Positions 17,519-26,497 of a stretch of DNA of 61,074 nt are shown here, one piece after another. This DNA comes from WLNJ01 sp037131165. Lineage in GTDB: Bacteria; Actinomycetota; Thermoleophilia; Solirubrobacterales; Solirubrobacteraceae. The stretch covers positions 1 to 61,074 of the forward strand of contig JBAXRO010000005.1 of NCBI GenBank assembly GCA_037131165.1, written 5' to 3'. Numbering within the stretch: the first letter of the stretch is position 1; the number at the start of each line of letters is the position of its first letter. A program made the translations under genes and the position numbers. Below the pieces are notes generated by a model, which worked only from the letters and a program-made list of their open reading frames with translations, was not told the DNA's origin and did no database searches.

Positions 17519-18388
17519 CTAGCGCTCGTCGCTGTCGCGCTGCCGCAGGAAGCGCTGCATGTCGCGAGCGAGCGAATCCCCGCTCGGGATCTCACCGGGC
17601 TCGGGTTCCGGCTCGTCGGCGGCCTCCTCGAGCTGCTCGACGAATCCACGCAGTTCGCTGTCGCTGGCCACGGCCTGCTCGACCTGCTGCTCGTGCACCA
17701 GCGCATCGCCCTCGAGCTCGCGCGCGTCGATGATCACTCCGGTGAGCGACTCGAGCCGGCGCACCAGTGCGAGGGCCGACTTCGGGTTGGGCATCGCGGC
17801 GATGTAGTGCGGCACGGCCGCCCAAAGGCTGACCGACGGGATCCCGCGATCGACGCAGGCCGTGTGAAGAGCCGCGGTGATGCCGGTCGGCCCCTGGTAG
17901 TTCGAGGGGACGAGCCCGAGTCGCTCGGTCAGGACCGGATCGCTTGCCGAACCGGCGATCGACACCGGCCGGGTGTGGGGTTGGTCGGCGAGGAACGCGC
18001 CGAGGGTCACGACCATCGAGCAATCGATCGCTTCGCTCAGGTCGAGCAGGGCGGAGCAGTAGGCACGCCACGAGAGCGCCGGCTCCGGGCCGCTGACGAC
18101 GATGAGGTCGCGCGGAGCGCGCGGGGCTTGTATCGCGGTGATCAAGGTCTCGGGCCAGTCGAGCGAGCGGGCCTCGCCGTCGACGAGCCGGATCACCGGG
18201 CGCGTCTCCCTCAAGTCGACGAACGGCTCGAGGTCGATCGAGGCGAACCGGTCACCAGCGAACGAGTCCGAGACGGCGTCGATCGCCAGGCTCGCCGCTT
18301 CGCCGGCGTCGTTCCAACCCTCGAACGCGCAGACGAGGGCGGGGCTGCGCAACCCCTCAGGACGGTGCGACCAGCGGACGTGGCTCAT
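17519..18388 (-). CDS. PAC2 family protein
   Basis: The 289-residue protein matches the PAC2 (proteasome assembly chaperone 2) family: SPALVCAFEGWNDAGEAAS at the N-terminus, the RPVIRLVDG and DLIVVSGPEPALSW strands, GSASDPVLTERLGLVPSNYQ, and an acidic C-terminal tail. In actinobacteria these proteins are common and are often linked to proteasome or carboxylate-amine ligase genes, but their function is not settled. The ATG at 18388 lies 6 nt from a -10-like TAGTTT. The gene reads toward the IMPase gene, separated by about 100 nt. Confidence 0.88.
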   Translation of the reverse strand: MSHVRWSHRPEGLRSPALVCAFEGWNDAGEAASLAIDAVSDSFAGDRFASIDLEPFVDLRETRPVIRLVDGEARSLDWPETLITAIQAPRAPRDLIVVSGPEPALSWRAYCSALLDLSEAIDCSMVVTLGAFLADQPHTRPVSIAGSASDPVLTERLGLVPSNYQGPTGITAALHTACVDRGIPSVSLWAAVPHYIAAMPNPKSALALVRRLESLTGVIIDARELEGDALVHEQQVEQAVASDSELRGFVEQLEEAADEPEPEPGEIPSGDSLARDMQRFLRQRDSDER

Positions 18389-18394
18389 CGGCTC

Positions 18395-18400
18395 AAACTA
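18395..18400 (-). promoter_or_regulatory. -10-like hexamer TAGTTT, 6 nt before the PAC2 start
   Basis: On the minus strand TAGTTT is followed by GAGCCG and the ATG. The spacing is that of a leaderless transcript. Confidence 0.42.
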
Positions 18401-18457
18401 GACCACCCGACCTGCCGGCACGCCGGCAAGGCGCTCCGGCAGCGGGACGGCAGGGGA

Positions 18458-19696
18458 TCATCCGGTGAACGGCGGCGGCTTCGGCTTGGTCCGGTTGAGC
18501 TTGTAGCGGCCGCAGGCGTACTGGTAGAACGGCCAGGCAGCCCGAACGGTGTAGGTGCCGGTCTTCTTGATCTTGCCGATCCAGACCGCGACGCCCTTCG
18601 AGTTGGCCTGGACGAGCCGGTAACGGTTGCCGTTGGCGGCCGCGGCGTTGCGGCTGAAGAACTTGACTGCTGCGTAGGGCATCGCACGCTCCTTCTCGGA
18701 GGTTCCCTTCGACGGCAGGCCGGTCACCTTGAAGGCAAGCGCCGTGTAGCCCTTCTTGACGAGGCGACGTTGGGAAGCGTTCAAGCGAGGCACCCGCACC
18801 TTGGTGATCCTCAGGCGGCAGATCGCGCCCATCGCCCTGCCGCCGACGATGCCCGCCGGGTTGACTCCCTTGGGGTCCTTGACCATCACGTTGCTGAGAC
18901 CGATCAGCGGCGTGTAGCCGCACTTGATCCTGTCGCCCTTCTTGGCGAGCTGGACAGACGCGACCTGTCGCATCCGATAGACGATCGGCTTCGTCGCTGC
19001 AGCCGAGACCGGCGAAGGACCGGTCCGAGCGAGCGGCGCGATCATCCTCCCGGTGGCACCGTTGGGCGAAAGCGAGCGCCGCGGCCTCAGTGGGACCATA
19101 ATGCAGTACTGGACCGGCGGGATGTAGCCACCGGCCTCGATGATCGCTGCCAAGTCAGGTGGGAACAGCGGATTGTCGATGTCGTCGATCGTCCACAGGG
19201 CGCAGACACATGTGTACTTGGTGACGGTCGTCCCACCGCCCGGCTTGGGGATGTACGTGATGATGTAGCCGGGAGGACAGACCGGCTTGATCGCGGGGCT
19301 TCCTCCTGTGTCGATCGGAGGATCCTTGATGCCGTTGTACTTGCCGCCCGCGTCGCCCGGCGTCAGGCCCTTGCATGTCAACGGGTCGCAGTTGCCGCTG
19401 TCGAAGGAGTTGATCAGCGACATCATCTTGGCCTTGTTCCTGTAAGGCGGCTTCATCTGGGGGCTGCTCATCTGCCAGCCGATCAGCTGCGGCGGCTTCG
19501 AAGAAGACCCTCCACGCTTCCTCCACTCCGAAAGCGTGATGTAGCAAGTGGAGTCGAAGCTGTACTTGGTGCTCGACTTCTGCACTGCCTTGGTCGGGCA
19601 GCTCGCAGCGGATGCAGACCCGGCAAACGCCGTGGCGCCCAGGAGCGACACGGCCAATACGGCGATCAGTGAGTTGCGTGTTGTCCGCTGGCGCAT
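18458..19696 (-). CDS. secreted protein of unknown function, Cys-containing
   Basis: The 412-residue protein starts MRQRTTRNSLIAVLAVSLLG, a Sec signal peptide with a likely cleavage after ASA before SCPTK. The mature part is basic, with scattered Cys residues (SFDSTCYI, SGNCDPLTCKG, YTCVCALW, MGAICRL, QYACGRY) that could form disulphides outside the cell. Repeated Lys-rich beta segments end in KKTGTYTVRAAWPFYQYACG. The frame is open to 19855, but only the ATG at 19696 gives a signal peptide. I do not recognise a family. It lies just downstream of the GH39-like secreted hydrolase gene in the same direction and may belong with it. Confidence 0.7.
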   Translation of the reverse strand: MRQRTTRNSLIAVLAVSLLGATAFAGSASAASCPTKAVQKSSTKYSFDSTCYITLSEWRKRGGSSSKPPQLIGWQMSSPQMKPPYRNKAKMMSLINSFDSGNCDPLTCKGLTPGDAGGKYNGIKDPPIDTGGSPAIKPVCPPGYIITYIPKPGGGTTVTKYTCVCALWTIDDIDNPLFPPDLAAIIEAGGYIPPVQYCIMVPLRPRRSLSPNGATGRMIAPLARTGPSPVSAAATKPIVYRMRQVASVQLAKKGDRIKCGYTPLIGLSNVMVKDPKGVNPAGIVGGRAMGAICRLRITKVRVPRLNASQRRLVKKGYTALAFKVTGLPSKGTSEKERAMPYAAVKFFSRNAAAANGNRYRLVQANSKGVAVWIGKIKKTGTYTVRAAWPFYQYACGRYKLNRTKPKPPPFTG

Positions 19697-19817
19697 TGTC
19701 TCGGGCACAGCGGAGCCGAAGGCACGCCGCCGCTTGAGAGTTGTAGCACTTGGGAGTCCGTTTGGCCAATGCCGACCGGCAAGCGACCCTGGCCTATCGC
19801 CACCGTTCTCGGGCAAC

Positions 19818-21440
19818 TCAGCGCTTCGCGGTCCAAGTCGGGGAAGCCCCGCCACACGCAGCCGGAGCTGAGGTCACGACCGCCCTCCAGATCCCGACAC
19901 CACGGGCGGAACGCGGAAGGGCCGCGGTGAAGACCCCGCTTGCCGAGCTGACCCCCTTGGCGGCGTTGACCCAACGACGCGCAACCTGCCGCTGGACGGC
20001 GACTGAAACCCCACTCGAGCGGCACGGCACGATCCCCCATGCCCACGGCCGCGGCCCGGTGACGGTCCTGAACGGCCAAGTGAAGCTCGTCAAGGCCGGC
20101 TTTGGCCTGTCCGCCGCGATGTCCGCGGGGGTCAACCGACCGGGCGTCAGGTAGGTCCGCGGCCCCCATGTGCGCGGGTTCGCGACGTAGTCGCTCGCCA
20201 GCCAGAGGCCACCCGGCCAGCCCGGGACGTCGCGCGTGCGGAACCAGAAGAGCGTGTCCACTCCCGCGCGCCAAGCACGGAACAGGCTGTCGGTCGTCCA
20301 AGTAGCAACGGTCCGCTGCGACTTTCCGAGGATCCTGTTCGGTGGATTGGTCCACCAGTCGAACTCCGTGATCCAGAGGGGCTTGCGGCCACTCGGCGTC
20401 ACGGTCCCGAGCTTCGTTGCTGTGTTGAGCATCGCGCGGAAGCCGGGGAGGTCGGGGAGGAGGCCGTTCTGCAGGTCGTAGTCGACCTCCCTGTCCGGTG
20501 AGCCGACGAGGTCGTAGGGGTGCTGTGACCAGACATCGAAACTGGCTGGTGCGCAGCGAGGCAACTTGGCCAGCACCTTGCCGCCGCGCCTGGCCTTCAC
20601 ATAACGGAGGCAGAGAACCGCGCGCGCAAAGCGCTGCGGCGAGGTTCCCTCACGGACACCGACCGGATTGCCAAACGGGGCCATGCCGGCGGCGACAACC
20701 TTCGCGTCGGTTCGCCCGGCATCGGCCAGTCCCTTGCGGAACGCGGAGAGGATCCCCCGGTAGATGCCGGGGCCGACCAGGGACCTGCCCCGGCGCTGGG
20801 GAGTCAGGTGAGTCGAGAGATTCGGTTCGTTCCATGCCTGGAACCAGGTCACCTTCGGCAGAAGGCGGTCCCAAAGGTTGAAGCGGCCGCTTCCGTCGTA
20901 CCTCGTCGCCAGCGCCTGGACGAACTTCGCCAGCTCGTCGGGTTTCGGGCTCCAAGTCCCGGGGAAGCGACAGAATTCGCGGTTCGGATCGGTCTTGGAA
21001 GTCGGGCACTTCGGCCTGCCGGGATTCTGCGCCCAATCGGGCGCGTCCTCGACGACGAGAAGCGGCTCGAGGCCGGCACCCGTCGAGGGCCTCTTGTCCG
21101 CTGCCGCCCTGAGGACGTCGTCGACGGAGCTGACCGCCGAGTTGCGGTAGGCGCCGATTCCGGTCGCGTTGGTCGGGCCGGGGCTGGTGAGGTCGGCGGG
21201 ATTGGCGGGCCGGGTCGGAGCAAGCGACCTCCAGCTGATCGCGATCCGCTGGTAGCGGGCGCCGGCGGACTTGATCCGGGTCGAGAGTGCGAGGTTGACC
21301 GCGGGCGAAGCCCCGAGGGCCATCGGCTCCTCCATCCCCAGCCAGAGCGGGCGCGGTGCTGCCCCGGCCACGGGAGCGGAGAATATGGAGCCGCAGATCG
21401 CGACGGCACAGGCCGATGTCAACAGGCGTCCAGCTCTCAT
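19818..21440 (-). CDS. secreted glycoside hydrolase-like protein (GH39/GH5-type barrel)
   Basis: The 540-residue protein starts MRAGRLLTSACAVAICGSIF, a signal peptide cleaved near AGA. A TIM-barrel glycosidase follows: YQRIAISWRSLAP, the acid/base Glu in FQAWNEPNLS (about residue 200), SFDVWSQHPYD, and the likely nucleophile Glu in LWITEFDWWTNPP (about residue 357). The last 90 residues form a beta-rich tail. The ATG at 21440 is preferred because upstream codons do not encode a signal peptide. PslG-like GH39 enzymes are often encoded inside exopolysaccharide loci and trim the polymer; the neighbouring fcl-gmd-wzy-wzx locus makes that role plausible but unproven. Confidence 0.8.
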   Translation of the reverse strand: MRAGRLLTSACAVAICGSIFSAPVAGAAPRPLWLGMEEPMALGASPAVNLALSTRIKSAGARYQRIAISWRSLAPTRPANPADLTSPGPTNATGIGAYRNSAVSSVDDVLRAAADKRPSTGAGLEPLLVVEDAPDWAQNPGRPKCPTSKTDPNREFCRFPGTWSPKPDELAKFVQALATRYDGSGRFNLWDRLLPKVTWFQAWNEPNLSTHLTPQRRGRSLVGPGIYRGILSAFRKGLADAGRTDAKVVAAGMAPFGNPVGVREGTSPQRFARAVLCLRYVKARRGGKVLAKLPRCAPASFDVWSQHPYDLVGSPDREVDYDLQNGLLPDLPGFRAMLNTATKLGTVTPSGRKPLWITEFDWWTNPPNRILGKSQRTVATWTTDSLFRAWRAGVDTLFWFRTRDVPGWPGGLWLASDYVANPRTWGPRTYLTPGRLTPADIAADRPKPALTSFTWPFRTVTGPRPWAWGIVPCRSSGVSVAVQRQVARRWVNAAKGVSSASGVFTAALPRSARGVGIWRAVVTSAPAACGGASPTWTAKR

Positions 21441-21576
21441 TCCTTCTGCTCCAACACCGCCGAGCCCCGTTGGTTTTGGTCCAATCCGGACTCGCCCATG
21501 GCCGGTTCGACGGTACCAGCGAGAGGCCGCTGGACCGCCGATCGCAATCACATCCGAGGGCTGGAAGGAGCCGCGG

Positions 21577-22539
21577 TCAGTCCGCCGCTTCGGCGTTCTC
21601 GAGATACCAGCGCCACGTCTCCTCGATGCCTTCCTCCAGGCCGATCCGCGGGGCCCAGCCGAGCGCCTCGATCCTCGAGGTGTCGAGGAGCTTCCTCGGG
21701 GTGCCGTCGGGCCTGCTCGAGTCCCATTCGATAGCGCCCTCGAAGCCGACGATCCTCGCGACCAGCCCGGCAAGCTCGCGGATAGTGAGGTCCTCGCCCA
21801 CGCCGACGTTGATCGGAGCCGGATCGTCATAGCGCTCGAGCAGCACGAGGCAGGCAGCAGCGAGATCGTCGACATGGAGGAACTCGCGGCGGGGGGAACC
21901 CGATCCCCAGAGCGTCACCGACGGAAGGCCCGCGACGGCGGCGTCGTGGAAGCGCCTGATCATTGCGGGCAGCACGTGGCTGGTCTCGAGGTCGAAGTTG
22001 TCGCCCGGCCCGTAGAGGTTGGTCGGCATCGCGGAGATGTAGGACAGCCCCTTCTGACGGCGCATCGCCTGGACCTGCATCACCCCTGCGATTTTCGCGA
22101 TCGCGTAGGCGTCGTTGGTCGGCTCGAGCGGACCAGTCAGCAGGGACTCCTCACGGATCGGCTGATCGGCGAACTTCGGATAGATGCAGGAGGAGCCGAG
22201 GAACAGCAGGCGCTCAACCCCGAACTCCGCGGCCGAGTCGATCAGGTTGACTTGGATCCTCAGGTTGTCACTGAGGAAGTCGGCAGGCGAAGCCGCGTTC
22301 GCCGCGATGCCCCCCACCTTCGCCGCCGCGTCGATCACGACGTCCGGGCGCTCGACCGCGAAGAACTCCCGGGTTGCCTCACGGTCTCGCAGGTCGAGCT
22401 CTCCCGATGCCCTGCCGACCAAATTGCGGTACCCGGCGGCCTCGAGCCGTCTCCAGACCGCAGATCCGACCATGCCGCGATGCCCGGCGACATGGACCTT
22501 CGAATCGGGTTCGAGTGACGGGACCGGTTCGCTCGGCAC
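21577..22539 (-). CDS. fcl: GDP-L-fucose synthase
   Basis: The 320-residue protein has the Rossmann motif GHRGMVGSA, the SSCIYP segment with the catalytic Ser, and YAIAK with the Tyr/Lys pair. It also has NLYGPGDNFD and the family C-terminus. It epimerises and reduces GDP-4-keto-6-deoxymannose to GDP-L-fucose using NADPH. The frame runs upstream into the region of gmd, but the GTG at 22539 gives the normal N-terminus and has TAGGCT 8 nt before it. It is divergent from gmd, which makes its substrate, so the two share a 93-bp regulatory gap. Confidence 0.95.
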   Translation of the reverse strand: MPSEPVPSLEPDSKVHVAGHRGMVGSAVWRRLEAAGYRNLVGRASGELDLRDREATREFFAVERPDVVIDAAAKVGGIAANAASPADFLSDNLRIQVNLIDSAAEFGVERLLFLGSSCIYPKFADQPIREESLLTGPLEPTNDAYAIAKIAGVMQVQAMRRQKGLSYISAMPTNLYGPGDNFDLETSHVLPAMIRRFHDAAVAGLPSVTLWGSGSPRREFLHVDDLAAACLVLLERYDDPAPINVGVGEDLTIRELAGLVARIVGFEGAIEWDSSRPDGTPRKLLDTSRIEALGWAPRIGLEEGIEETWRWYLENAEAAD

Positions 22540-22547
22540 GGGGCCAC

Positions 22548-22553
22548 AGCCTA
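22548..22553 (-). promoter_or_regulatory. -10-like hexamer TAGGCT, 8 nt before the fcl start
   Basis: On the minus strand TAGGCT is followed by GTGGCCCC and the GTG start codon, without a ribosome binding site. Confidence 0.45.
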
Positions 22554-22617
22554 CGGGAGACGCACCGCTTCGATGCGACGCGGTACCCGGAGCAGCGATC
22601 GAACCGCCGCAAACGGT

Positions 22618-22623
22618 TACGAT
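22618..22623 (+). promoter_or_regulatory. -10-like hexamer TACGAT, 9 nt before the gmd start
   Basis: TACGAT is preceded by GT and followed by CACGTATCG and the ATG of gmd. It is back-to-back with the fcl promoter box 65 nt away. Confidence 0.4.
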
Positions 22624-22632
22624 CACGTATCG

Positions 22633-23628
22633 ATGGCAAAGCGCGCCTTGATCACCGGGATTACGGGCCAAGACGGCTCGTACCTCGCCGAGCTCCTGCT
22701 CGAGAAGGGGTACGAAGTCCACGGCCTGATCCGGCGCGCGAGCACGATCAACACCTCACGGATCGACCACCTCTACAGGGACCGCCATGACCCGGAGGCG
22801 AGGATGTTCCTCCACTACGCCGATCTGACCGACGGCACCCGGCTGGTCGCGCTGCTCGAGGAGATCCAGCCTGACGAGATCTACAACCTCGGCGCCCAGA
22901 GCCACGTCAGGGTCTCGTTCGATGAGCCGGAACTCACAGGCGACATAACTGGCCTCGGCACGACGCGGATGCTCGAGGCGCTCCGGGCAAGCAAGGTCGA
23001 AGCCCGCTTCTACCAAGCCTGCAGTTCGGAGATGTTCGGCCACTCGCCCCCACCGCAGAATGAGCAGACAGCGTTCCGCCCGGTCTCCCCGTATGGGACC
23101 GCCAAGACTTACGCCTACTTCATCGCCCAGAACTACCGGGACTCCTACGGCATGTTCGTCGCCAACGGGATCCTCTTCAACCACGAAAGCCCGAGACGTG
23201 GCGAGACCTTCGTGACCCGAAAGATCGCCAAGGCGGCCGCACGGATCGCCGCCGGGCTGGAAAAGACGCTCTACCTCGGCAACCTCGAGGCTGTCCGCGA
23301 CTGGGGCTACGCGCCGGAGTACGTCGATGCCATGTGGCGGATGCTCCAGGCCGACCAGCCCGACGACTTCGTGATCGCGACCGGCACCGCCCACAGCGTG
23401 CGCGACTTCGCCGAGTACTCCTTCGCGCACCTCGGCCTCGATTGGGAGGAGCACGTCGAGTTCGACCCCCACTACCTGCGACCGACGGAACCCAACTCGC
23501 TGGTCGGGGACGCGTCGAAGGCGGCCGCCGAACTCGGGTGGAAGCCCCAAGTGCTCACGCCCGAGTTGGCGACGCTGATGGTGGACGCCGAGAAGGCTGC
23601 CATCGAGGCGGCTGCACTCCGTCCCTGA
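22633..23628 (+). CDS. gmd: GDP-mannose 4,6-dehydratase
   Basis: The 331-residue protein begins AKRALITGITGQDGSYLAEL with the NAD(P)-binding GxTGQDG motif. It continues with RRASTINTSRIDHLY, the catalytic YGTAKTYAYF, NHESPRRGETFVTRKI and RPTEPNSLVGDASKA, all diagnostic for Gmd. It converts GDP-mannose to GDP-4-keto-6-deoxymannose, feeding the divergent fcl product for L-fucose. The frame is open upstream to 22573, but the Met at 22633 starts the family sequence. Next is the wzy-like gene, 12 nt after the stop, so gmd heads a polysaccharide operon (gmd, wzy, wzx, GT2). Confidence 0.97.
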   Translation: MAKRALITGITGQDGSYLAELLLEKGYEVHGLIRRASTINTSRIDHLYRDRHDPEARMFLHYADLTDGTRLVALLEEIQPDEIYNLGAQSHVRVSFDEPELTGDITGLGTTRMLEALRASKVEARFYQACSSEMFGHSPPPQNEQTAFRPVSPYGTAKTYAYFIAQNYRDSYGMFVANGILFNHESPRRGETFVTRKIAKAAARIAAGLEKTLYLGNLEAVRDWGYAPEYVDAMWRMLQADQPDDFVIATGTAHSVRDFAEYSFAHLGLDWEEHVEFDPHYLRPTEPNSLVGDASKAAAELGWKPQVLTPELATLMVDAEKAAIEAAALRP

Positions 23629-23640
23629 GGACTGCCCGAC

Positions 23641-25011
23641 TTGATCTCCGGACCCGAAGTGCTCCTGATTGGAGCGGTCGGGCTGGTCGGACTCGCCTGG
23701 GCCGTCCACGTCGCGACCCGCAGGCAGGGCCTGTTCCTCGGAGCGCTGCTCCTCGTAACTGCTCTCGAGTCGACGAGGGACTTCTCGCTTTCGCCACACT
23801 CGGCCCGCGACGCGATCGACGCAGCGTTCTACATCGGCCACTCGGGAGTGATCTTCTCCGTCGGCTCCGTACAGGTGCACATCCAGGATCTCTTCACTCT
23901 GGTCGCAGCCATTGCCGGAGTGATCGGGATCAGGCGCTTCAGGGGAGGCCCGATCCCAGCCGCGGCGCTGGCAGGACTCGTGGTGCTGGTCGGGCTCGGG
24001 ATCGCGACGTTCGCCCACTCCCTCGGGATCGAGGCCGCAGTGAACTCGTGGCGGCGATGGGAACTCGCACTCGCGCTGCTGCTCTACGGGATGACGACCC
24101 TGAGGCCGTGGCAGTGGCGCGACCTCGACTGGCTCATCGCGGCCGGGGTCCTGATGTGCGCCCTCGCGGCTGCCGAGATCTCTATCCACGGACTCGGGTC
24201 GGCCTCCGGCTGGACTTACGGCGGCGGCGAGCGGGTGAACGGCAGGCCGATCGCCGAGGACGGCGCCCTGATCATCCTGGCGGCGATTTGGGCGCTTGCG
24301 CTGCGCCCGGGACGGTGGACTTTGACGAGGGGTTGGACGATCGTTGGGCTGATCGGATTCCTGATCGTGTCCCAGCAGCGCACCATCTGGCTGGCCGCTC
24401 TGGCGAGCCTCGCGGTCTGGCTGCTGGTGACGGCGATGCGCTCCGGGAGGCGGATCCTCGGCCGAATCTCATGGTCGTTCGTCGGACTGGTGTACTCAGG
24501 CTTCGCCCTGATGCTGGTGGTGGCGTCGAGCTGGCAGCTGCAGGAGTCGCTCTCCAACCAGCGCAGCTACCAGTGGCGAGTCTCGCGCTGGCAGAGTTCG
24601 TTCTCGACTGCCCGCTCCCAACTCGAGTGGCTCGTTGGAGGGGCGTTCGGCCCGACGCCTGCGAGCGTGAACGCGCAGTTCAGGGGCCTTTACGCCCACA
24701 GCCTCTACGTCTGGTCGATCGAGACGGTCGGCTTGGCAGGACTCGCCCTGATGCTCGTCCTGATCGCTTCGACATGCCTGAGGCCCGCGCTCCTCTCTCG
24801 CGGGTATTGGCCGCTTGTCACGGGAGTGGTCGCTTTGACCGTCGGGTACTCGTACGGACTGCCTGACTGGTACTGGCTCGCGATAGCGATGTGCGCCGGC
24901 TGGCCGGCAACCGAACCGCTAACGGCCTCGGCACCTGAGGGATCGCGGATACCCCCGCCCGGAGGATTCAACCTCCGAGGCAGCGCGGCGGCGGCCGACA
25001 GCGGTGGCTGA
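23641..25011 (+). CDS. O-antigen ligase/polymerase-like membrane protein (Wzy type)
   Basis: The 456-residue protein is almost entirely hydrophobic, with about ten or more membrane segments (LLIGAVGLVGLAWAVHVATR, GLFLGALLLVTALE, IGLIGFLIVSQQRTIWLAAL, TGVVALTVGYSYGLPDWYW). The central QQRTIWLAALASLAVWLL segment is the conserved part of the O-antigen ligase family, followed by a periplasmic loop with SNQRSYQWRVSRWQSS. It would polymerise or ligate repeat units at the cell membrane. The start is the TTG at 23641 with GAGGAC upstream. The 3' end overlaps the flippase gene by 8 nt. Polymerase versus ligase is not decidable here. Confidence 0.82.
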   Translation: MISGPEVLLIGAVGLVGLAWAVHVATRRQGLFLGALLLVTALESTRDFSLSPHSARDAIDAAFYIGHSGVIFSVGSVQVHIQDLFTLVAAIAGVIGIRRFRGGPIPAAALAGLVVLVGLGIATFAHSLGIEAAVNSWRRWELALALLLYGMTTLRPWQWRDLDWLIAAGVLMCALAAAEISIHGLGSASGWTYGGGERVNGRPIAEDGALIILAAIWALALRPGRWTLTRGWTIVGLIGFLIVSQQRTIWLAALASLAVWLLVTAMRSGRRILGRISWSFVGLVYSGFALMLVVASSWQLQESLSNQRSYQWRVSRWQSSFSTARSQLEWLVGGAFGPTPASVNAQFRGLYAHSLYVWSIETVGLAGLALMLVLIASTCLRPALLSRGYWPLVTGVVALTVGYSYGLPDWYWLAIAMCAGWPATEPLTASAPEGSRIPPPGGFNLRGSAAAADSGG

Positions 25012-26497
25012 ACGGACGATGGGCGACTCGAGATCCGGCAAGCCGGTCCGCGACACCGCCGGCAACATGGGGGCCTGGCTCGCTGGTGCGATCGCTTCGC
25101 TCGCCTATGTGGCGATCACTTCGCGGGCGTTCGAGCCCGTTACCGTCGGCGCTTACGCATCCGGGGTGCTGGCGGAACTACTCGTCTACCTCGCGGTCGG
25201 GTCCGGGCTGACGGTCGCCGTCCAGAGGCGGGCCGACCTCGGTGCCACCGATGAGGCCCAGTACCTCGGACGCGCACTGATCGCCGGGATCGTCGCGGCG
25301 CTGGTCATGCTCGCCGGCGCCGACCTGTGGGGATCGCTCTGGGATAACCCCGAGGCGGCCCGCTTCACCCGGGCGCTGGCCGCGGTTGCCCTCCTCCACC
25401 CTCTGTCGCTTGTATGCATCGGGATCCTGCGCCGCCATGACCGCCATCGCAGCGCAGCTCAGGTGCTGACAGTGGCCGGGGTGGGAGCCTCGCTGCTCGG
25501 CGCGGTCCCGGTGATCGCGATCGGGACTCCACTGACGCTGATCGCCTCGAACTTCCTGACTCCGCTGATCATGGTGATCGGCTGCGCCGCGGTCGGGGTC
25601 AGCCTGAGGCCGGCGTTCGCGAGGAGGCTTCGGGACGGTCGCTTTGCAACGGCCACAGTGGTGCTGAACCTCGTCAACTACGTCGCCTACAACGCCCTCG
25701 CCTGGAGCGTCTCGCGGTTCATCTCGGTTTCGACGCTCGGGCTCTACTCGCGTGCCTGGCTGATGGCAGACTTGCCTGCCCAGGGCATGGCATCGTCGGC
25801 CTCCCAGGTGCTGTTCCCCTCCTTCTCTCGCAGCTCGGACGAGATTAACAGGGGGACCGCGTCGGACGCGCTGACAGTGCTCGCCGCGGTTGCCGGCGTG
25901 GTCCTCGGGGCGATCGGCGCGCTCTCCTCGCTGATCGTGGTCGTCGTGCTCGGGAAGTCCTGGCTCGACGCGATCGCCCTGCTCGCGGTCCTCGCGGTTT
26001 CGCTCTCGGCGATGCCGACCCATTGGCTGCTCGCGTCGCAGCTCCAGGCCCACTCGCGGTTCCGGAGCCTCGCGGTCAGCCGGGGCGTGGCGCTGGCCAC
26101 CACCACGGCGTTCGTCGCGCTCGTCGTGATCACCCGGGACCCGCTTGTCGCAGCGGCGGGGGCCGGTGCGGTCCACGCGGCAGCCCACGCCGCAGACATG
26201 CGCTCGGCAACGGCTCTCGGGATGATCGACCGCAAGGCAGTGCTGCGCGGCTATCTGCAGGCGGCGCTTGCCTGCGCGCCGCTGTGGGCCATCGCGATCC
26301 TCCAAGCCGCGGCGATCCTCGAGCCGCGCTCAGCGGCAGGCCTTGCGGGATTGACGCTCGGTGCCACCGCGGCCGGCGTCGTCGCTGTCGCCGTCCTGCT
26401 CAGGGCCGATGCCGGGGCTGTGCTGGACCGACGGGAAGCCCTGCCGGGCTGGATCCCCGGATTCATGCGCCCGACCGGGGGGATGCAACCGCGATGA
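25004..26497 (+). CDS. Wzx-like polysaccharide flippase
   Basis: The 497-residue protein has about twelve to fourteen hydrophobic helices and the MOP-superfamily polysaccharide exporter look: GNMGAWLAGAIASLAYVAIT, SVSTLGLYSRAWLMADLPAQ, ASQVLFPSFSRSSDEI. It would move undecaprenyl-linked glycan units across the membrane. The GTG at 25004 overlaps the upstream gene by 8 nt; an ATG at 25019, after the upstream stop, is an alternative start. Its stop overlaps the ATG of the following GT2 gene (ATGA). Confidence 0.85.
   Translation: MAERTMGDSRSGKPVRDTAGNMGAWLAGAIASLAYVAITSRAFEPVTVGAYASGVLAELLVYLAVGSGLTVAVQRRADLGATDEAQYLGRALIAGIVAALVMLAGADLWGSLWDNPEAARFTRALAAVALLHPLSLVCIGILRRHDRHRSAAQVLTVAGVGASLLGAVPVIAIGTPLTLIASNFLTPLIMVIGCAAVGVSLRPAFARRLRDGRFATATVVLNLVNYVAYNALAWSVSRFISVSTLGLYSRAWLMADLPAQGMASSASQVLFPSFSRSSDEINRGTASDALTVLAAVAGVVLGAIGALSSLIVVVVLGKSWLDAIALLAVLAVSLSAMPTHWLLASQLQAHSRFRSLAVSRGVALATTTAFVALVVITRDPLVAAAGAGAVHAAAHAADMRSATALGMIDRKAVLRGYLQAALACAPLWAIAILQAAAILEPRSAAGLAGLTLGATAAGVVAVAVLLRADAGAVLDRREALPGWIPGFMRPTGGMQPR

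Noticed and set aside
17693..19672. 659-codon plus-strand frame across the PAC2 and secreted-protein genes
   Set aside because: It crosses two genes and a promoter on the other strand, has no ribosome binding site, and is low-complexity Arg/Asp text. It is a shadow.
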